Shown here piece by piece: positions 46,525 through 59,449 of a stretch of 64,000 bases of DNA. The notes beneath the pieces are model-generated. The model was not told the origin of the DNA and did no database searches. It saw only the letters and a program-made list of their open reading frames with translations. The first letter of the stretch is position 1, and the number at the start of each line of letters is the position of its first letter. The stretch spans positions 29,085,597 through 29,149,596 of the forward strand of contig NC_077242.1 in assembly GCF_947179165.1 (NCBI RefSeq). The letters run 5' to 3'. Position numbers and translations under genes: made by a program. Source of the stretch: Solanum dulcamara. Its lineage: Eukaryota; Streptophyta; Magnoliopsida; Solanales; Solanaceae.

Positions 46525-47940
46525 GTGCATAATGGTTCGGAATTATCTCTTGTGTCGTATGTTAAAGCCAAACAAGACCATGATTCGGTGCTAGTTGAGT
46601 TAAAGAAGTTGGTTGCCAAAAAGGCCATTGAGGCTTTCTCCAAAGGGGGAGATAGGGTATTTCGTTATCAAAGTCATTTGCGTATGCCAAATATAAATGG
46701 TTTAAGGGAATTGATATTAAATGAAGATCATAGTTTCCAATATTCGATTCATCCGGGCTCCACCAAGATGTATCGTGAATTGAGGAAAGTGTATTGGTGG
46801 AATGGAATGAAGAAGGACATAGTAGAATTTGTAGCTAAGTGTCCTAATTGTCAAAAACTTAAAGTTGAACATCAAAGACCGGAAGGTTTAGCCCAAGACA
46901 TCAAAATTCCTACTTGGAAGTGGAAAGATGTGAATATGGACTTTGTAATGGATTTGCCTCGTACTAAGAAACAAAATGATTCCATTGGGTTATTGTAAAT
47001 CTAATGACTAAGTCAGCACATTTTCTACTAGTTAAGACTTCTTGTGGTGTCAAAGATTATGTTAAGTCTTATGTTCGTGAATTGGTATGACTTGATGGTG
47101 TTCCCTTTTTCATCATATCGGATCGGGGTACTCAATTGACTTTACATTTTTGGAAATTATTTAAAAAAGATCTTAGTACAAAGGTTAAGTTGAGTACTGC
47201 TTTCCATCCTCAAATCAATGGTCAAGTAGAGAGAACGATCCAACCCTTAGAGGATATGTTGGTATGAACATTTACCATTTATTGGGTTTGCCTATAATAA
47301 TATCTATCACTCTAGCATCCAAATGGCTCCTTTTTAAGTATTGTATGGGAGAAGATGTCGGTCCCTAGTGGGATGGTTTGAAGTTGGTAAAATGGACTTG
47401 ATTGGTCCAGAGTTGGTAATAAATGCCATGGAGAAGGTAAGACTCATAAGGGAGATATTGAAGACGACTCAAAGTCGTCAAAATTCTTATTCTGATGCTA
47501 GGAAGAGAGAATTTGGATTTGAGGTGGATGATTGGGTCTATTTGAACATTTCACCCATGAAGGGTGTAATATGTTTTGGTGAGAAAGGGAAACTAAGCCC
47601 TATATATGTTGGACCTTATAAGATATTGAGACGTATTGGAAAAGTGGCTTATGAGTTAAATTTGCCATTTGACTTAGTCATGGTTCACCCGGTGTTTCAT
47701 GTATCTATGTTAAGAAAGTTTGTGGGTGATCCAAATTCCCTTGTCCCATTGGAATATATAAGTATTGAAGTTAATATGACTTATGAGGAGGTTCCGTTGA
47801 ATATCTTAGACTAGCAAGTTCAGAAACAAAGAAGTTGCGTCCGTCAAAGTGTTATAGAGGAATCAACAAGTAGAAAGTATTACTTGGGAGGTGGAGGCGA
47901 ATATGATGAAACGATACCCATACCTCTTTCCCTGTACTCA
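46525..47940 (+). pseudogene. pol: C integrase remnant
   Basis: 46525-46998 has the HHCC zinc-binding domain (DHSFQYSIHPGSTKMY, then AKCPNCQKLK) and the first catalytic Asp (MDFVMDLP). A frameshift follows; SDRGTQLT (second Asp) at about 47123 and VERTIQPLEDML (Glu) at about 47230. 47341-47814 has YGRRCRSLVGWFEVG, VYLNISPMKGV, SPIYVGPYKILRRIGKVAYE, VHPVFHVSMLRKFVGDP. The tail after 47814 is frameshifted but keeps ITWEVEANMMKRYP-like reading, with Trp retained. Confidence 0.85.
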
Positions 47941-48172
47941 AGCCTAATGTACTAAGTTGTTCTTATTCAAGTTAAATGAACTCATACGTATTCAGTTCCT
48001 CCTATGTTATATATGCATGCATGTTCATGAAAGATGATTCTTAAATCATGCTTTAAGTTTGAGATTTTTATGTTCTATGCATTTTAAGATGTTATTATAT
48101 TCATGATGGATTGCTAGTCCTCTTTTTGTTTCCTTCCTGTGATAAGTTAATCTCATTCGAGGACAAATGTTC

Positions 48173-48187
48173 CTAAGAGGGAGATAT
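48173..48187 (+). other. C polypurine tract
   Basis: AAGAGGGAGATAT next to the LTR start TGTAAGACCCC at 48188; same layout as B at 13672-13686. Confidence 0.8.
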
Positions 48188-48570
48188 TGTAAGACCCCAA
48201 AAGTAGGAGAGTTGGAATCCAAATGAAATCTTCAAAATAATAGATTGACTTCAACCTTAAGAGTCACTCTACAACTCGTAAACAGTCCTACTACTCGTAC
48301 CGATGAGTCGTAGAGTGTACCCTGGTAGTTGATCATGACCAACCTCAAAGAAAGGTCCTACAACTTAAGTTTATGACTCAAAATCTTCTAAATAAGTCAT
48401 AGACATGACTCATACATAGAGTTCAAAGGCCATGTTTCAGAAGTTCCTCAAAGTCAAGTTTACGACTTGACAGGATGATCCATAGGAGTTTTTATAGGTC
48501 ATATAAATTACTTGTAACCAAAGTTTAGAGACCTTTAAAGTTTGTAGGTTTTAGGACTGCAGGACAGATC
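48188..48570 (+). repeat. C 3' LTR, left part
   Basis: Matches 41016-41395 of the 5' LTR and stops at GATC (48567-48570), where E begins. Contains the same ACGACTCGTA-type motifs. Sequence resumes at 56740. Confidence 0.9.
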
Positions 48571-48905
48571 TGTCACACCCCAGCTATGAAAGAGAGGACA
48601 AGGAGGACTTATTCGAGCACCTGCTAATATATATATTAAACTCATACTAAAGTTGTAAACTCATAAGAAACAGAACATATACCAAGACACACACTAAACA
48701 TATATAACAAAATAGGCCACCAGGCTACTTACAACTGAAACAAAACTAAGTCTAAGAAGACTCTAAAGAGCACATCTGAGAATCTAATAACTTATCGGGA
48801 CAGGGCCTCAACATACACATTCCAACATATGTACATACATAGAAAAATAAAGGTTGTAGATATCTAATAGCTCTAGGTAGATATGGATCATACCACTAAT
48901 AAACT

Positions 48906-51208
48906 TGTAACACCCCCTAAAAATGTTGTATATGATGCTCCAATTCTCGATGAAAATGATATAGCTTCTGTATTTTGGGCATAACGTTTCATACGATGGT
49001 CCAAATTAGGTGATCCAAATTTTTGAATAACCCTAACATCATTACCTATAACTTTCTCTAAGACTATATTTTAAGTTTCAGAGGTTAAGTAGGGCAAATA
49101 AATTAATTGTTGTAAGATTGGGTGCTATGATGAAATAGAGTGTTTATAGAAGAAAACATATATCTCACTGTAGGATACTCCAAATTATTTGATTCTTGAA
49201 CTACATGAAACTAAAATTCTAGAGAAACAATTCATATGAACCAAATCCTAATGAGGAAGTTATCTAGTTCAAACACAGCTTCGAAATAGGGTATTCCGTT
49301 AAAAGAAGGTTCATATCACCAACCATGGAAAGATCTAGATCCATTTGACATCATTCATTACATCAATAGTCCTCCATTTGACATCACCCATATCACAATC
49401 TTCCATTAAATTTTCAATTTTTTTCTTATAATTATTTTAATTATTGTTAGGTCCCTCTTTGACACCTATAAATCCCCACCTTATTTCATCATTTTGTTTA
49501 TCAAGCTTTCTCAAATAACTCTTCTCTTTATACACTCCTTTACTCATTCTCAAAATATAGTTTTAATTCTTAATAGTGTAGAAATACTATTCCAGTAATT
49601 CATATACACTGAGTAGTACACAAAATGCTCCAGCGAGGAGAAAAGGCTAGGATTCAAGAGTGTTCATTAAGTCTTTCGATTTTGAGTAATGCTTCAGATT
49701 CCAGGTATGTAAGGCTTCAATGAGATTATTCCTTCCACTCTCATGCCTAAAGTATTTTAATTATATGATAAATTATGTTTATTTTCTTTAAGTTTTACTC
49801 TAAGTTATGTGAGTGTTTATCCATGGGTTCTTCCACGCATGTAGTCCAAAAACTCTTTCAATTAAACCTCTTGATTTCAAGTAATATTTTCTTATGGATA
49901 ATTCTTATTTATTCTTAATAGCATGAATCATGATTAAACTAATGATTATTGGTCTATTTTGATGCAACATGATTTCATATGTATGAATTGATTGATTGCA
50001 AGTAATTTATCTATTTATCTCCTTAAAGGTTCTTGAAATTTATGGTGGGTTGGTTAAAGCATGATTTTTAAATAATGGATTTTAATGTATTAATGCATAT
50101 TTATTTACATCCATATTTGCAAGTTGAAGTGATTTGAACCCACCTAGTTTTACTATATTTTCAATGAAGTTTGACTTGAAAGCTTTCTCTCCAAATGAAT
50201 ATTTATGAAAGCAATGTCTATAATTAAAAAGGGAGTCTTATTAAATAAAAGAATGATGAAATAATATGAATAATGGATTCTTTATGCAATAACAACAATT
50301 ATTACATATTTGAATAACCAATATTTTAATGAGTTATTCCACCGAATAAGATATTTTGAATTCTCAAGATATATGCTATGAATATTTTGAAGTATTAAAC
50401 TATTCCGTGGGATTGACTTAGCACCGAATGGGGCATTGAGGTGGGATTTGGTAAGGGGATCCTAGTAGCAACCCCTTGTCTCATTAACTATGTGTTAAGA
50501 TAGGAGCCCTTGTAGGCTTAGGTTAATGGATCCATGAAAGCCCTTAAAGTTAAAGTTAAAGAAATAAATGAAGTTGACGGATAATGTAGGGGGTTATGTT
50601 AGATTCCATGTAATAGCTCGCATGGTCTTAAATGTCAGTTATGGTCATATTTCCATTAATGAATGTTTTAAATGATAATGTTATGATTGATTATGCATGC
50701 ATTGCATTATGTTTCTTATTACATAAATATTTTAATATTTCCTCAATGTTCATGCATGCTTACATACTTAGTACATTCAAAGTACTAATGCATACTCTTT
50801 AGCCTACATGATATCACCATGTAGGGACCATTGCTTCTCCTCATTCTCCTTCACGTAGCTAGTTGAGATCTCATTTGAAGACTACTTTTGGTGAGTTCCC
50901 ATGTTTCGGGAACAATACTCATTTATCTTTCTAGCTTATGATATGTTGAGATCTTTAGACACTTACTATGGTATTTCTTTCTATTAAGATTGAGCATGAT
51001 CTAGGAACTTGTCTTAGCCCCATTAAATCTAAAAGTTTGAGGTATTATTAGATATATATAAGTTGAAGATTTTCTATTATGATTTTCATTTTTTTATTTA
51101 TTATCATTACCTATGAAAGGCTAAAAGAATGCTAAGAGGCTTGTTTTAGGTACCTTTGGGTTCCTCATTCTCCATGTCACGTCTAGGCCATATGCTTGGG
51201 TTATGACA
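48906..51208 (+). repeat. D 5' LTR
   Basis: 2303 bp. The right half (50290-51208) is shared with 53305-54247. Followed by AACTTAGTATCAGATC, a Met-tRNA primer site with changes (51212-51224). AT-rich; no gene. Confidence 0.9.
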
Positions 51209-51422
51209 AACTTAGTATCAGATCCTGAGGGTTTTAATAGTCATCAGAGTCCAACATACCGTGTCAAATGGGATCTTATTCATGGTTGTGAAGCGCACCA
51301 TAACTATGAATATGAGACTATGGGACGTTTAGGAAAGTTTTCACTTCTTTCAAATTTATGTCGCGCCTTAGAGTGTCCTAAGCTTTTCTTTAACTAACGA
51401 CCTATTTCGTGTTCTCTAGATA

Positions 51423-52545
51423 ATGACTCATGGAAAAGCACCTCCAAGAGCAAGGTTTAACGATAAGGACCAAGGTCTTTCGGTTCCCAATGTCCCACAT
51501 TATGAGGAAGGGGTATCCCATATAGAGTTTCACAATATCATTACATTTTTGGCTCAAGTCATAGACAACAAAGGGCATCAAGGTATACCTCCTCCCCAAA
51601 TGCAAAATCCGGCCTCTAGGATTTGAGATTTCCAAAGGATGAACTGGCCTGAGTTCGATGGTTCTAACCTAGATGAGGGATTTATAGAGTTTATTGATGA
51701 GGTGTACCAGATTGTGGCTATCATGGGTATGCCACCAAATGAGAAGGCCGATCTAGTGGCCTATCAACTCAAAGGTGTGGCTCGAGTGTGGTACGAACAA
51801 TGGGTTGTTGAGAGAGACAAAGAAATGGGGCTGATAGGATGGGAAAAGTTTAAAGATGCCTTCCTAGAATGCTTCTTCCCATTGGAGCTAAGGGAAGCCA
51901 AAATCCAAGAGTTCATCAACCTCTGTCAAGGAAGTATGAGCGTGAGTGAGTATGCTCTCAAATTCACTAAGTTGTCAAAGTATGCTCCCTTCATGGTCTC
52001 TGACCCAGGATCTGGGATGAGCAAGTTTATTTCTGGTGTCTCAAGCTTGGTTTCCAAGGAGTGAAAAATATCCATGTTGATCAAGGAGATGGACATCTCT
52101 CAATTAATAACTTATGCAGAACAAATTGAAGAAGAGAAGCTGAGAGAGAGATCAAGGGGGTTCAAAAAGGCTAGAGTGGATGGTGGAGGGTTTAACCCTC
52201 AAAGGTCTGGTTATGGTAACCATGACAAAGGCCAAGGTGGGAAATGATTTATGGGACAAGGATCTACTAATACTCATCCTCCAAGGTTCAACAAGGAAAA
52301 GGGTGGTAAACTAATGGTTCTAAGAGAGAATGTTATTGCTCAAACTTTCCCCACTTGCAAGAAATGTGGAAGTACTCACAAAGGGAAATGCTTAGCTGAC
52401 TCCAACGCATAATTTAATTATGGCAAGATGGGCCACCATGCTGGGGATTGTAGAGATGGTGGTGGTAGGCCTCAAGGACCGATTGCTCATAGTCAACAAG
52501 CCCAAAGAGGTGTCCAACGCACTAACCGGCCTTGCATGGGAGATG
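51423..52545 (+). pseudogene. gag: D gag remnant
   Basis: One frame runs from ATG 51423 (MTHGKAPPRARF) with stops at 51624 and 52062. The core 51639-52064 has FDGSNLDEGFIEFIDEVYQI, VAYQLKGVARVWYEQW, ECFFPLELREAKIQEF, SKYAPFMVSD. Knuckle region: CKKCGSTHKGKC (about 52362-52391) and a second knuckle FNYGKMGHHAGDC, where a stop replaces the first residue and Cys is Tyr. Frameshift at about 52545. Among the best preserved coding pieces in the window. Confidence 0.85.
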
Positions 52546-53300
52546 AGAGGTTGAGGACACACCTAATATCATTATCGGTATGTTAAAGGTCTTTGCTTTT
52601 GATGTTTATGCATTATTAGATTCAGGTGCAACTTTATCATTTGTTACTCCATTCCTTACTAATAGGTTTGATGTGTCACCTGAAATGTTATTAGATCCCT
52701 ATTTGGTGTCTACCCCCGTGGGTGAATCAGTTATTGCTAGAAAGGTCTATTAGAGTTGTTCCGTGTCTATCATGCATAAAACTATTTCTTGTGATCTCAC
52801 TGAGATTGACATGATAGATTTCGATGTCATTCTTGGGATAGATTGGTTACATGCATCTTATGCTTCCATAGATTGTAGGACTCATCGAGTCAAGTTCCAA
52901 TTTCCAAATGAACTTGTTATTGAATGGGAGGGTCATGATTCGGTGGTGAAGGATAAATTCATTTCTTATCTTAAGTCCCAAAAAATGATTTCTAAGGGTT
53001 GTATTTACCATATTGTGAGGGTTATGGATATCGACTCTAAAATTCCTCCTCTTGAGTCGGTTTCCATAGTTAATGAGTTCTCCGATGTCTTTCCCGATGA
53101 CTTTTCCAGTGTCTCTCCCAAAAGGGATGTTGATTTTAGTATCGATCTCCTCTCCGATACGCAACCTATCTCTATTCCTCTTTATCGGATAGCCCTAGCA
53201 GAATTGAAAGAGTTCAAGGAACAATTAAAGGACTTGTTAGAAAAGGGGTTCATAAGACCAGGTATTTCGCCAAGGGTGCTCTTGTGTTATTTGTGAGAAA
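52546..53300 (+). pseudogene. pol: D protease and RT start
   Basis: Protease with an intact active-site loop LLDSGATLSF (about 52614-52640), unlike B and C, and the C-terminal motif [19 protein letters not shown] (about 52829-52880). One stop near 52752. RT N-terminus in frame 52763-53296 ([35 protein letters not shown]), then the deletion joins it to LTR sequence near 53300 within an AATAACA-like stretch common to both sides. Confidence 0.85.
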
Positions 53301-54247
53301 TAACACAATTCTTGCATATTTGAATAACCAAATGTTTAAATGAGTTATTCCACCGAATATGATGTTTTGAATTCTCAAGCTATATGCTATGAATATTTTG
53401 AAGTATTAAACTATTCCATGGGATTGACTTAGCACTGAATGGGGCATTGAGGTGGAATTCAGTAAGGAAATCCTAGTAGCAACCCCTTGTCTCATTAACT
53501 ATGTGCCAAGATAGGAGCCCATGTAGGATTAGGCTAATAGATCCATTCAATAGCTTAAATTTAAAGTTAAAGAAATAAATTAAGTTGACGGAGTTCTACC
53601 CGACAAGTAGTCTCTCCGGCCAACGTAGGGAGTTATGTTGGATTCCATGTAATTTCTCACATGGTCTTAAATATCGGTTATGGTCATGTTCCCATAAATT
53701 AATATTTTAAATGATATCGTTATGATTGATTATACATGCATTGCATTATGTTTCTTATTACATAAATATTTTAATGTTTCCTCAATGTTCATGTATGCTT
53801 ACATACTTAGTACATTCAAAGTACTAACGCATACTCTTTTGCCTACATGATATCACCATATAGGGACCTGTGCTTCTCCACATTCTCCTCCACGTGGATA
53901 GTTGAGATCTCATTTGAAGACTACTTTTGGTGAGTTCCCATATTCTGGGAACAATACTCATTTATCTTTCTAGCTTATGATATGTTGAGATCTTTAGACA
54001 CTTATTATGGTATTTCTTTCTATTAAGAGACAGGGTAAGCTAGGAACTTGTCTTAGCCTCGTTAAATCTAAAAGTTTGAGGTATTGTTGGACATATGTAA
54101 GTTGAAGATTTTTTATTATGATTTCTGCTTGTTTATTTATTGTCATTACCTATAAAAGGCTAAAAGAATGCTAAGAGGCTTATTTGAGGTACGTTCGGGT
54201 TCCTCATTCGCCATGTGACGTCTAGGCCCTAGGCTTGGGTCGTGACA
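53301..54247 (+). repeat. D 3' LTR, left-truncated
   Basis: Matches 50300-51208 of the 5' LTR, from ACATATTTGAATAACCA-like sequence to the end TCGTGACA. Lacks the LTR start, purine tract and about 1.35 kb. Confidence 0.9.
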
Positions 54248-56739
54248 AAACTGGAAGTCTCGGAGCTATTGGAATATTGTTATCCTGAGTACCTATGTCT
54301 GTATAAATGGAAATGCAGCATCACAAAAATAGGGACTTCAGTACATATAAAACATGTATTGGTATGTAAAGTAGACAGATGAAAAAATAGATATGTAAGA
54401 ATGCTCAAATGAATCAAATATCAGCATAGGCAAATCAGAGCATATATATGCAGGAGATGTAATCCAACACTGGAACTATGAACAATCTCAAGGGTCCTTG
54501 TCTAGCACTACATGGCTTGTTCATTTATATATATATACATATAAGATTCTTATAATTTCCCTAAGTGATATGTTTACTTCGTTATATAACTTTGTGGCTC
54601 TTTATAAAACTAACAATTAGGGAGTCACATGATAGCCTACTGTTCGCGATGTGTGAAATTTGTATGGCATCTATAGCCCACTATCACGACCATGCATGAA
54701 ATCTCATAGTCTGGGTAATGAGGTCTATCAATGGATGCCCCCCCGGGCTCCTACATGGTCTGCCTGCAGGCCTGTGTAAGTATAGTGAATCCATGACAAG
54801 AAATTCCAACTGACTCTACTTGCATTATATGCTCAGAATAGCATCGCACGTAATTTTCCAAGAAATACCAAACCCACGTTGTAGGGTAGGCTATAATCTC
54901 AACTTGCATATAAAGACTTGGAGAAAGCAACTCATGAATCAAATAACTCGTGAAACAATTTTTATTTATCTCCCTTATCCTAAGAATAGTATAACTATGT
55001 GATATATGGACAATCTTTGGCCAATTGCTTCTTTTAACTTTATGACACATATGCACCCTATAACTTCTAGGAGTTTTAACTGAAGACAATTTTGGTGACG
55101 TGAAACATATGTCTTTTTTGACTAGAAAAGAGTACTACTACTCTATACATTTAGGCCTCCAACAAGGAAAGATTTGCAAGATAGGAATACTTCATCATGT
55201 GATCTCATATAACATTTATATTAGGACCATGCGACTCTGGGTCGTGCCTTAATGGCGTAAGAGGTTTTAGCCTTTGTATTCCTTACTTTAGGACTTACTA
55301 TCTTACGTCTTGTCATCAAAATCCTTTGCTGAAACTTTATTTATAACATAGCATCATATAGGGAACTATAAAAAGATAATAAACAATCACAACAAGGCTA
55401 AAAACACAATAATGGTTCACGAGGGTAAAGCTCAACAATTACAATAGATAAATGAGATATCGCCACACTTGCCTCATTATTTACTCTCTAAATGGGCTCA
55501 TAAGTTACCCATGAGGTTAGTATTACTCCCCAATCTATACTTCATGAAGAACCAGCCCCTTAATTATTCAAATTATACATGTAACTCAAGCTATTAGTTG
55601 CTGAACATCATTTCGTGAGTTCTTTATCAAATGATGTCAAATTCCCTTATAATCTAATAGTTCAAGTTGGTTGGTGACTACTACTATTAATTACAATAAT
55701 AGGAGCTTATATAAACACCTATAAAATATTCTTTAGTCATTTAGGCATTTCATCAAACACTTACAGAGCGACAAACTTGAAAGAACTATAGAAGTCACAC
55801 TTTCTATACCTAGCCTTCAATTTTATCGTAACGAAGTTTCTGCCTCAATACAATACAACTAAACCATCATTTAACTAAAAAAAAAGCCAACATATCCATA
55901 TATATACTCTCTCCTCACCAATTACATCTATTACGATGGGTAAAAGATAGACTCACAGCTTCCTATCACTGTCCTATGAGTCCTAATAGTAAATTGAACT
56001 TAAAACATCTTTTAGAATCATATTTATAGAGATAGAACAAGAGTCATACCTCTATGACCAAGAAAAAAGATCCCTGACCATTTTAATCTTCAAGAACAAA
56101 ACCTTTTCCATCAAGAAAAATACTTAGCTAAGTACATATATATGATCTTTGGAGAGGAATACACTTGATTCTTGAAGAAACCAACTTACCTTATGCTTGG
56201 GAGGATTGGAGATGACCAAAAGTTGAAGAAAACACTAAGAAACAGTCCCTACATGTTTTGAAGCTTATGGGAAATAAAATCCCTAAGTTGTAATATAAAA
56301 ACAAGAAGTTTGGCAGACATCCCCTTAAGTGCGACATGTCCCACAATGATTGGGCAGTGCGTGTATCTGTTGTAGAATGGCCATAACATTTACTCCAAAG
56401 TGGTATTGATGAGAGGTTTGTTTTGATGGAAACTAGACTCAAATATCTTTCATTTGATAAGTCGTAAACCTTCTAAGTTCTTATATATGAGGAGATATGC
56501 TCGTTCAAAGTTAGATGATAAATTAGATTAATTAAAATATTCCTCCACAATGAACCTTTAAACTTGAACCCTTTTCTTTAAGTATCTCCTTAGTGTGTAA
56601 CTTTGGTTTAACACTTCAAATGACTTAATATAAGGATTACTTGGTATTCATAACCATTTGGAATAATATTATCCCGATATTGCATTAATGCATCATCATT
56701 TACAAGTCACATATGTAATTTAAATTATGGGTTATTATA

Positions 56740-58485
56740 GGATCAAGTCTATGACCCGTAGATGAGTTGATAAGTCATAATAATGACTCATTTCGAAACT
56801 TCAGAAACCTGATTTTCAGGACTTTTTCCAATGCATGCAGGATGAGTCATCTTGATGACTCGTCATCACTTCTACGACATGTAGGGTCGATCCATAGGGA
56901 TGAAAACTCAGTTTTAATGAAAGGTAGTTATGTAATTTCCCAAGTTTGGTTCAATGAACCTCGACACAATTATGGCCAATTTCAAGCCAATATCTACCCA
57001 ATCCTTTGAAATTTTCTTCATTCTAAATCAGTTTTCTAAAAATCTCTAAGGCAAGGAACTCAATTCTCACGTGTTTTCTCTCAAAGTTTCAAGCTAGGGT
57101 TTTAGATTTCTTCAAGGTTTATTCTTCAATTCTAAGTGAAATCAATAAAGGTATGTGGGGATTGATTCATGGGTTTCTTTTACCAATGGAGTCCCAAAGA
57201 TTTCTCAAGCTTCCTTCAATTTTCAATTGATTTATGAACCCTAATTTTGATGAATTGCATTGGGTTGTCTCAATTTTATTTTGATTTTTTATTAGTGATT
57301 ATTCTAAGCATGTTTCTACATGAATTGTATTATTTTAAGTTGAATTACGAATGCCCATGCATAAAGTTATTTCCAAGCTATGATTATGAAGTTAAAGATG
57401 ATTTCAATGAGTTGACTATGAGTTCAATGATTTTCAAGTAAAGTTTCCATGATTTAAACTTGAGATTATGATTTTAATGATGAAGTTATGATCATGATCA
57501 AGTTATGATAAAAAATATTATTATCGTGTGATAAGTCTAATTCTCACACAATAATGTTAAAGATGGATACAAGTACAATTCTCACTGATGTTATGAATTC
57601 TTATGAATCACTAAAGTTAATGAGTTACTCCTAATATGTTTTATAAAGATGGATTGATAGGTAATTACAATATTTCCCTATTATATTATGATCATGTTTT
57701 ATGAGTTTTCTATTGGGATATTGACTAAGCACCAAGAGGATTTCTAGGTGGGGTTCGGTTCGATAATGCAGTTAGTTACCCAAGGAAATCCTAGTACCAA
57801 CCTAAAGTCCCAAACTATGTTACCTGCGTATGATTGCTTTCATGGCCTAGCTAGTGGATCCACACATAACACAATTGAGTTTATTGAGTACCATAATGGA
57901 GTATACCCTGGCAAGGTAGCCTCTTTCTTCTTGATAAGGGTTCTATCGAATTTCATGTTATAGCTTGCATGGTCTTAGATGTCGGTTAAAGGTCCTATCC
58001 CACACAAGTTGAATGTTAAGCTATAAGTTTATAATGATTTTTTATGATATGCATTGACCAAAGAGTCTTCATATATTTTCAAATGCTTTTAAGCCTTGCT
58101 CATGTTTATTATTTTGGTCATGCATCCTATGTCATACTGATCATATCCTATTACTTGTTCATGCATATCTCATCTTATCGAGAACATGACTTTTATTCTC
58201 ATTGTTCACTTAAATTTTTCTTTACTTTATTTGGGTGAGCTAGGAGTTTTTCCTAAGCCCACATCAAAGATTAGACTAGAGGCATGTTTAGAGGGTATTA
58301 TGATGTTGTCCGTTTGGACATGGGTTGATTGGTTATATCCCTTTTCTCATTCCTTTTAGTTGTTACTTCTATTTTTTTACTATATTTCTTTACCTTATAT
58401 ATGTGATGTATGTTAGATGGCTTGGTTGGGTTCCTTTGTATCCCAATCTCCATTACGTATATTGGCCCTAGTTTCGGTCATGACA
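56740..58485 (+). repeat. C 3' LTR, right part
   Basis: Resumes at GGATCAAGTCTATGACC, matching 41396 onward of the 5' LTR, and ends TCATGACA at 58485. CTCAC (58486-58490) is the right target duplication. Shared motifs include GACTCGTCATC and the TTCGGT..TAGTTACCC region. No gene. Confidence 0.9.
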
Positions 58486-58490
58486 CTCAC

Positions 58491-59449
58491 AAAATTATGC
58501 GAAGAACTCTCTCCAAAATTGCCCAAAGAATCTCAAAAAAGGTGAAAATGGGGTTTCCTCTGACATTTTACCATTTCAGTACACTATTGTTCTCCACGAA
58601 TGCGGATATTAAACTCCGCGAACGTAGAGCTCGTCAGAAAGACCCTTCCCAATCGCAGAGAAGGGAAATGTTGCACTCCACAAATGCGGAGAAGGGAGTG
58701 AATGTACTCCATGAACATGGACACACTCCATGAACGCAGAAAAGGAATTATGAATGGACTAGATAGCAGTCAAATTTTTAAGAAAAATCTCCCCAAACGG
58801 ACCCTCGAGATTCGTCTAGAATCCCGTACACATAAACCATATATGCACTACTACTAAATTTGATGTTCCGAACTTAATTGAAACTTCGGAATTCGAATTC
58901 ATGGTCATCTTAATCCGAAATCTGATAACTCGCAACTAAACTAATTTCGGCACTTGAAATACCCAAAATACCCTCGGAACCTCTAAAAATTACAATGAAT
59001 CCATTTCTACCATTAGGATCACCCTCCCCTCTCCCCACACATACACCCCGAAATCATTAGAATCATTAGAAATTCAATCAAATTCTCTGAACTTGATTTG
59101 TTGACCAAATTCAAACTTAGCTTAAAACTAAAGTTTACAACTTGGGACCTCAAATTCACATATCAACCCCAAATCTGAGTTGGATGACTCTCCTAAACCA
59201 TTGCCATATTTCAAAGTTGATGAAACTAACAAAATCCCATTCTGAGATCTGTAGCATTGATTGGTAACAAAAACTACTTTTTAGCAACTTAACTCCATAA
59301 AACTAAAAAACTTGCCCAATTCACAAACCATTAAGATTTTGACACATTCAACTATACAAACTGATCAAATAACACTCTGGGGCACTCATAAGAGGGGTTA
59401 AATTGTAATTTTGTGAATTTTTTTGAAAATGACACTCAAGGTCATTACA
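58491..59449 (-). repeat. F 3' LTR, right part
   Basis: Resumes after C. On the minus strand the LTR starts TGTAATGACC at 59449, next to TTTTTAGTAGTGGATAT (59450 onward), the purine-richer tract of this family. Contains the palindromic array 58592-58740. The plus frame 58410-58733 is an artefact spanning the C/F junction. Confidence 0.85.
58592..58740. repeat. Five 15-bp palindromic motifs in F LTR
   Basis: Copies fit CTCCRYGAAYRYRGA: CTCCACGAATGCGGA (58592), CTCCGCGAACGTAGA (58614), CTCCACAAATGCGGA (58676), CTCCATGAACATGGA (58707), CTCCATGAACGCAGA (58726). Each can pair CTCC/CT end-to-end around GAA. All lie in the part of the LTR upstream of any transcript start on the minus strand. Confidence 0.8.

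Larger units (their letters stand above)
48906..54247 (+). mobile_element. D: Ty3/gypsy element with internal-to-LTR deletion
   Basis: 5' LTR 48906-51208 starts TGTAACACCCCC and ends TATGACA. Gag, protease and RT start follow, then the sequence jumps at about 53300 into the middle of the 3' LTR, which ends GTCGTGACA at 54247. Exact target duplication AAACT at 48901-48905 and 54248-54252 inside E. The deletion removed most of RT, RNase H, integrase and about 1.35 kb of 3' LTR. It must follow insertion, since the outer ends and duplications are intact. Confidence 0.93.
48571..56739 (-). mobile_element. E: solo LTR containing D
   Basis: E = 48571-48905 plus 54253-56739, about 2.82 kb. Left end TGTCACACCCC, right end ..GGGTTATTATA; on the minus strand it starts TATAATAACCC and ends GGGGTGTGACA, LTR-like. 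Flanks AGATC (48566-48570) and GGATC (56740-56744) match in four of five bases and the C LTR is continuous across it, so this is one insertion. No primer site, purine tract or coding domain belongs to it, hence a solo LTR left by recombination. 54253-56739 has no gene I can recognise. Confidence 0.75.
41016..58485 (+). mobile_element. C: Tekay-like Ty3/gypsy element with nested insertions
   Basis: Complete frame: 5' LTR 41016-43251, primer site, gag, protease, RT-RNase H, integrase, purine tract, 3' LTR 48188-48570 plus 56740-58485. Target duplication CTCAT (41011-41015) and CTCAC (58486-58490). The 3' LTR is interrupted by solo LTR E, which itself contains D. Without insertions C is about 9.3 kb. 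It has the most readable gag-pol in the window but carries stops, frameshifts and a destroyed RT active site. The two LTRs differ at roughly one base in five in their first 120 bases by eye, so C is old. Confidence 0.92.

Noticed and set aside
58410..58733. 107-codon plus-strand frame
   Set aside because: It crosses the C/F junction and the palindromic array, so it is an artefact of the insertion.
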